A DNA stretch of 16,999 nucleotides, taken from assembly GCA_027064665.1 (NCBI GenBank), contig JAMOPH010000098.1, positions 1 through 16,999 on the forward strand, written 5' to 3'. Both the position numbers and the translations under genes were made by a program. The notes below the pieces were generated by a model that ran no database searches, was not told the origin of the DNA, and worked only from the letters and a program-made list of their open reading frames with translations. Origin of the DNA: a bacterium (GTDB lineage: Bacteria; UBP14; UBA6098; B30-G16). Shown here one piece after another: positions 14,722-16,999 of the stretch (positions are counted from its first letter, which is position 1; the number at the start of each line of letters is the position of its first letter).

Positions 14722-15510
14722 CTAAAATTTTATCACCGTTCCCACGCCGCCGGAAATGTAATTTCCGCCGTAGCGCTTCCGGAACAGATTTCTCGCCTGG
14801 TCGCCGGAGCAGTGGGTTGGCGAGACCTTTTTGACCCCCAACTGCTCAAAGCGCTCAACGATACGGGAAATATCTGTAAGCGGTGTGGCAAGAAGGTGAA
14901 ATCCGCCGATGACCAGATAAATCGGGCGCGAGGGGAAAATCGCGTGTGCCCGTTCAACTATGCTGACTATCCCAGGATGGGCGCAACCGGTTATCACCAC
15001 CACTCCGCTGTCGGCGTTTATGACCATCGCCTGCTCCATTATAGCGCCGCCCATCTCACCGGTTGACCACACGCCGGGGAAAATCTCCATCGGCGCGGCA
15101 ATCCTGACGCACTCGGCACCGGTCGCCTCAATCTTTTCCACCACCTGCCGCGGGAAAGACGCCGGAACAAAGACCCTGACATTTGAATTTTCCCTCAAAA
15201 AATCCTCCAGCCCGCCGATGTGGTCGTAGTGGATATGGGATATGAACACGGCGTCAATTTCGCGCGGGAAAACGCCCAATTTGCGCATATTGTCCAGCAG
15301 GATATCGCCCTCCTTGCCGGTGTCAAAGAGGATAGTCTCATCCCCAAGGCGCACGACCGCGGAAAAACCCCAGTCAGTGCCCAGCCCCGGCTTTTCGGCG
15401 TAGTGATTGAAGAGGACCACGAGTTCCCCCGACACAGGCTCTTTTGCCATTGTCACCCCCTGCAGCGTTGCGAGCGCGAGAAAAATTGTCGCCAGAGTTG
15501 ATAGTTTCAC
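14722..15510 (-). CDS. Metallo-beta-lactamase-fold hydrolase (dihydropterin/RFA-P synthase-like)
   Basis: Metallo-beta-lactamase superfamily protein of 262 aa from the GTG at 15510. The metal motif HIHYDHIGG gives H92, H94, D96 and H97; further ligand candidates are H178 (TGCAHPGI), H205 (GGFHLL) and H233 (SPTHCSGD). The order TGCAHPGI, GGFHL and PTHCSGD is that of the subgroup annotated as 7,8-dihydropterin-6-methyl-4-(beta-D-ribofuranosyl)-aminobenzene-5'-phosphate synthase. The substrate of bacterial members is uncertain. The N-terminus MKLSTLATIFLALATLQGVTMA looks like a signal peptide, but the GTG has no clear ribosome-binding site. An internal ATG at 15450 (residue 21) has a strong one (GGGGGTGA) and would give a cytosolic 242-aa form. 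Convergent with deoB. Confidence 0.87.
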   Translation of the reverse strand: MKLSTLATIFLALATLQGVTMAKEPVSGELVVLFNHYAEKPGLGTDWGFSAVVRLGDETILFDTGKEGDILLDNMRKLGVFPREIDAVFISHIHYDHIGGLEDFLRENSNVRVFVPASFPRQVVEKIEATGAECVRIAAPMEIFPGVWSTGEMGGAIMEQAMVINADSGVVVITGCAHPGIVSIVERAHAIFPSRPIYLVIGGFHLLATPLTDISRIVERFEQLGVKKVSPTHCSGDQARNLFRKRYGGNYISGGVGTVIKF

Positions 15511-15551
15511 ATAACAAATTTAGGCAAATCTAAAGGCGAGCGCAACAAAAA

Positions 15552-15623
15552 AGGCGGCGACCGGATTCGAACCGGTGCATCGAGGCTTTGCAGGCCCCTG
15601 CCTTACCACTTGGCTACGCCGCC
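15552..15623 (-). tRNA. tRNA-Cys (anticodon GCA)
   Basis: A 72-nt cloverleaf. Acceptor GGCGGCG/CGCCGCC, discriminator T (U73, the identity base of tRNA-Cys), anticodon loop CTGCAAA and T loop TTCGAAT. It follows tRNA-Gly by 10 nt on the same strand. CCA is not encoded, and a run of six T follows directly. Confidence 0.97.
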
Positions 15624-15633
15624 CTATAAAAAA

Positions 15634-15706
15634 AGCGGGAGACGGGACTTGAACCCGCGACAACTACCTTGGCAAGGTAGCGCTCTACCACCTGAGCTAC
15701 TCCCGC
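15634..15706 (-). tRNA. tRNA-Gly (anticodon GCC)
   Basis: A 73-nt cloverleaf. Acceptor GCGGGAG/CTCCCGC, discriminator T, anticodon arm CTACC-TTGCCAA-GGTAG and T loop TTCAAGT. It is the first gene of a Gly-Cys tRNA pair, about 9 nt behind the predicted transcription start. Confidence 0.97.
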
Positions 15707-15720
15707 TTTCCTCATCACGA

Positions 15721-15749
15721 TAAATATATTCCACCTCCCGGTTTGTCAA
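15721..15749 (-). promoter_or_regulatory. Promoter of the tRNA-Gly/tRNA-Cys pair
   Basis: TTGACA (15744-15749), a 17-bp spacer and TATTTA (15721-15726), overlapped by TATATT, lie 14 bp before the tRNA-Gly 5' end. It may also drive the hydrolase gene behind tRNA-Cys. Confidence 0.75.
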
Positions 15750-15806
15750 GAGATTTTTTTCATTTCCCGGGGAACTTTTTGATACAAGCGCCGTTATGCG
15801 AAAAAA

Positions 15807-16079
15807 TCATTCAAAGTTGTAGTGTTTTTTCACCGGCTCAATCACATCCCAGGTGCACTTTAACCCCGCCGGGAAACGGACGAAATCGCCCTTTTTAATC
15901 TCAACTTTTTCGCCGTCCTCGGTCTCAACAATGACTCTGCCCTCAAGGAAATAGCACACCTCGGTGGTGGTGTATTCCCACGGGAATTTCTGCACGGGCG
16001 AACTCCAGGTGGGCCAGTTGCGGATGCCCATTTTCTCAATTTCCTCCTCGCTCAACTGCCTGACCTCAATTTTAGCCAT
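15807..16079 (-). CDS. Small cupin-domain protein (Cupin_3 / DUF861 type)
   Basis: Single-domain cupin of 90 aa. The sequence shows TWSSPVQKFPWEYTTTEVCY, FLEGRVIVETEDGEKVEIKK and GDFVRFPAGLKCTWDV, then PVKKHYNF. This is the pattern of the Cupin_3 group related to the (S)-ureidoglycine aminohydrolase cupin domain; the conserved E-x-C-Y and GDFVxFPxGLxCxW elements are intact. Stand-alone members are common, and their substrate is generally unknown; they often bind one metal ion. The start is the ATG at 16079, 8 nt after GGAGG. A GTG at 16088 lies within that site and is rejected. The site directly follows the stop codon of the preceding sorting-domain gene, so the two are in one transcript. Confidence 0.87.
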   Translation of the reverse strand: MAKIEVRQLSEEEIEKMGIRNWPTWSSPVQKFPWEYTTTEVCYFLEGRVIVETEDGEKVEIKKGDFVRFPAGLKCTWDVIEPVKKHYNFE

Positions 16080-16091
16080 AGATGACACCTC

Positions 16092-16377
16092 CTATTTTAT
16101 CACCACGATTTTTTCCGCCGTGGTTTTTCCGGCGATTTTCATCCTCACCAAATAAACACCGGCGGGTGGGTCAAAATCAACAACAAATTCGCCGGTGCCC
16201 ACAGCGGTTTTGAGAACTTTCCCGTCAAGTGCCACAATCGTAACCTCTGTTCTGCCATAGGAATTCACCAGCACACCCCGTCCGGGGACAAATTTTGCGG
16301 TCGGCTCGCGATAATTTTCACACGACGCCTCAGGGAACAGCCACGAAGCCGATAAACAAAAAGTTAACGGCTTTCAT
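16092..16377 (-). pseudogene. Signal peptide plus type IX secretion C-terminal sorting domain, split by a +1 frameshift
   Basis: An ATG at 16377 with a good ribosome-binding site (AGGGGGAAG) opens MKAVNFLFIGFVAVP, a signal-peptide-like start, then hits TGA at 16330-16332. Reading on with a +1 shift at CCC-TGA gives EASCENYREPTAKFVPGRGV and LVNSYGRTEVTIVALDGKVL. It continues to GVYLVRMKIAGKTTAEKIVV, then IK and a stop. The end is a typical Por/type IX secretion sorting domain (beta-strands, GVYLVR, K-x-V-V-I-K). The whole reading is only about 94 aa: secretion signal and sorting domain without any cargo domain between. It may be a decayed gene with the middle deleted, a sequencing or assembly indel, or a programmed frameshift. 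The cupin gene follows directly. Confidence 0.65.
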
Positions 16378-16438
16378 AAACTTCCCCCTGCCAATTTCCA
16401 GAAACACCAGACAAATCCGCCAACAATTAAAAAGCGCA

Positions 16439-16467
16439 TTGACTTGCCGAAAGAATTTTTGCATAAT
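16439..16467 (+). promoter_or_regulatory. Promoter of uvrA
   Basis: TTGACT (16439-16444), a 17-bp spacer and CATAAT (16462-16467) are each one mismatch from the sigma70 consensus. They lie about 32 bp before the uvrA start. I see no palindromic LexA-type operator over it. Confidence 0.75.
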
Positions 16468-16499
16468 TTAAGTTTAATTTAGCAAATCTTCGGGAGAAG

Positions 16500-16999
16500 A
16501 TGGAAAAATATATAACAATTGAAGGGGCAAGGGAACACAACCTGAAAAACATCTCCCTGAAGATACCCCGAAACAAGTTGGTGGTGATAACGGGACTTTC
16601 GGGTTCGGGGAAAAGTTCGCTTGCTTTTGACACGATATTTGCCGAGGGGCAGCGGCGCTATGTGGAGTCGCTTTCGGCGTATGCGCGCCAGTTTCTGGCG
16701 CTTATGGAAAAGCCCGATGTGGACAGGATTGACGGTCTTTCGCCCGCCGTGGCGATTCAGCAGAGGAAAGCCTCGCACAATCCCCGCTCAACCGTGGCGA
16801 CCACCACGGAAATCTACGACTACCTGCGGCTTCTTTTCGCCCGTGTGGGAACGCCCCACTGCTGGATATGCGGCGGAAAAATTGAGCGCTGGACCGTGCA
16901 GGGCATTGTTGACGAAATACTTTCCAACCTGCCCGCCGGACACAGGATTATGATTATGGCGCCCCTCGTGCGAGGACGAAAGGGAGAATACAAAAGCCT
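16500..16999 (+). CDS. uvrA: Excinuclease ABC subunit A (N-terminal 166 codons, cut by window edge)
   Basis: DNA damage sensor of nucleotide excision repair, an ABC-type ATPase that loads UvrB. The window holds only the first 166 codons. The ATG at 16500 opens MEKYITIEGAREHNLKNISL and is preceded by CGGGAG. The Walker A motif GLSGSGKSS is at residues 32-40, followed by DTIFAEGQRRYVESLSAYAR. The PDVDRIDGLSPAVAIQQRK and NPRSTVATTTEIYDYLRLLF blocks are typical of UvrA. The first zinc-finger half shows C121 and C124 (HCWICGG). It is transcribed away from the sorting-domain gene from its own promoter. Confidence 0.98.
   Translation, partial: MEKYITIEGAREHNLKNISLKIPRNKLVVITGLSGSGKSSLAFDTIFAEGQRRYVESLSAYARQFLALMEKPDVDRIDGLSPAVAIQQRKASHNPRSTVATTTEIYDYLRLLFARVGTPHCWICGGKIERWTVQGIVDEILSNLPAGHRIMIMAPLVRGRKGEYKS

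Noticed and set aside
14704..15066. Continuation of the plus-strand frame behind deoB as a 148-codon gene
   Set aside because: From about 14703 it is the antisense of the metallo-hydrolase, which has conserved metal motifs. Only the first 27 or so codons look genuine.
15764..15774. Palindrome TTCCCCGGGAA near the cupin 3' end as a terminator
   Set aside because: The arms leave no loop and no T-run follows on the cupin strand, so it cannot form an intrinsic terminator. No function is proposed.
1..16999. CRISPR arrays, insertion sequences, integrases, phage, toxin-antitoxin or defence genes
   Set aside because: Checked on both strands. There are no spaced direct repeats, terminal inverted repeats or fitting protein motifs. 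tRNA 3' ends show no attachment-site duplication that I could find by eye.

Overview
The window comes from a bacterial chromosome. It is dominated by the core transcription/translation operon secE-nusG-rplK-rplA-rplJ-rplL-rpoB-rpoC, read on the minus strand and cut by the left edge inside rpoC. The source is probably an uncultivated lineage, possibly of the FCB superphylum or neighbouring phyla such as WOR-3. The main hint is a C-terminal sorting domain of the type IX secretion (Por) kind at about 16.1 kb. Base composition is moderately GC-rich, Shine-Dalgarno sequences are of the GGAGG/GGTGA type, and promoters are sigma70-like with near-perfect TTGACA boxes. The taxonomic call is an inference and is weak.

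Region 1 (1-9.43 kb): a tRNA-Trp gene heads the operon and shares one strong promoter with it (TTGACA-N16-TATTCT). Three A-tracts spaced about one helical turn apart lie just upstream of the -35 box. There is no tuf and no rpmG next to it. Hairpins sit between rplL and rpoB, immediately before the rpoB start codon (where one would mask the ribosome-binding site), and between rpoB and rpoC.

Region 2 (9.48-13.4 kb), also minus strand: tRNA-Leu(TAG) is followed 18 nt later by a large ABC-2-type exporter permease overlapping a GtrA-family membrane protein. Next comes a stand-alone GcvH-like lipoyl protein with its own promoter and intrinsic terminator, then a YdjM-family membrane protein with an unusual soluble insert.

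Region 3 (13.4-14.7 kb), plus strand: deoB (phosphopentomutase), followed by a short remnant that resembles the N-terminus of an ion-channel protein.

Region 4 (14.7-16.4 kb), minus strand: a small sorting-domain gene that reads only with a +1 shift, a cupin, the tandem tRNA-Gly(GCC)/tRNA-Cys(GCA) with their own promoter, and a metallo-beta-lactamase-fold hydrolase. Two damaged or odd genes within 2 kb around the tRNA genes suggest a place of rearrangement.

Region 5 (16.44 kb to the end), plus strand: a clear promoter and the first 166 codons of uvrA.

I found no CRISPR array, insertion sequence, integrase, phage or defence gene. Most of the window is ordinary housekeeping DNA. The observations of interest are small: mRNA structures, a possible frameshift, gene remnants and promoter architecture. 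No stretch longer than 300 bases lacks a gene.
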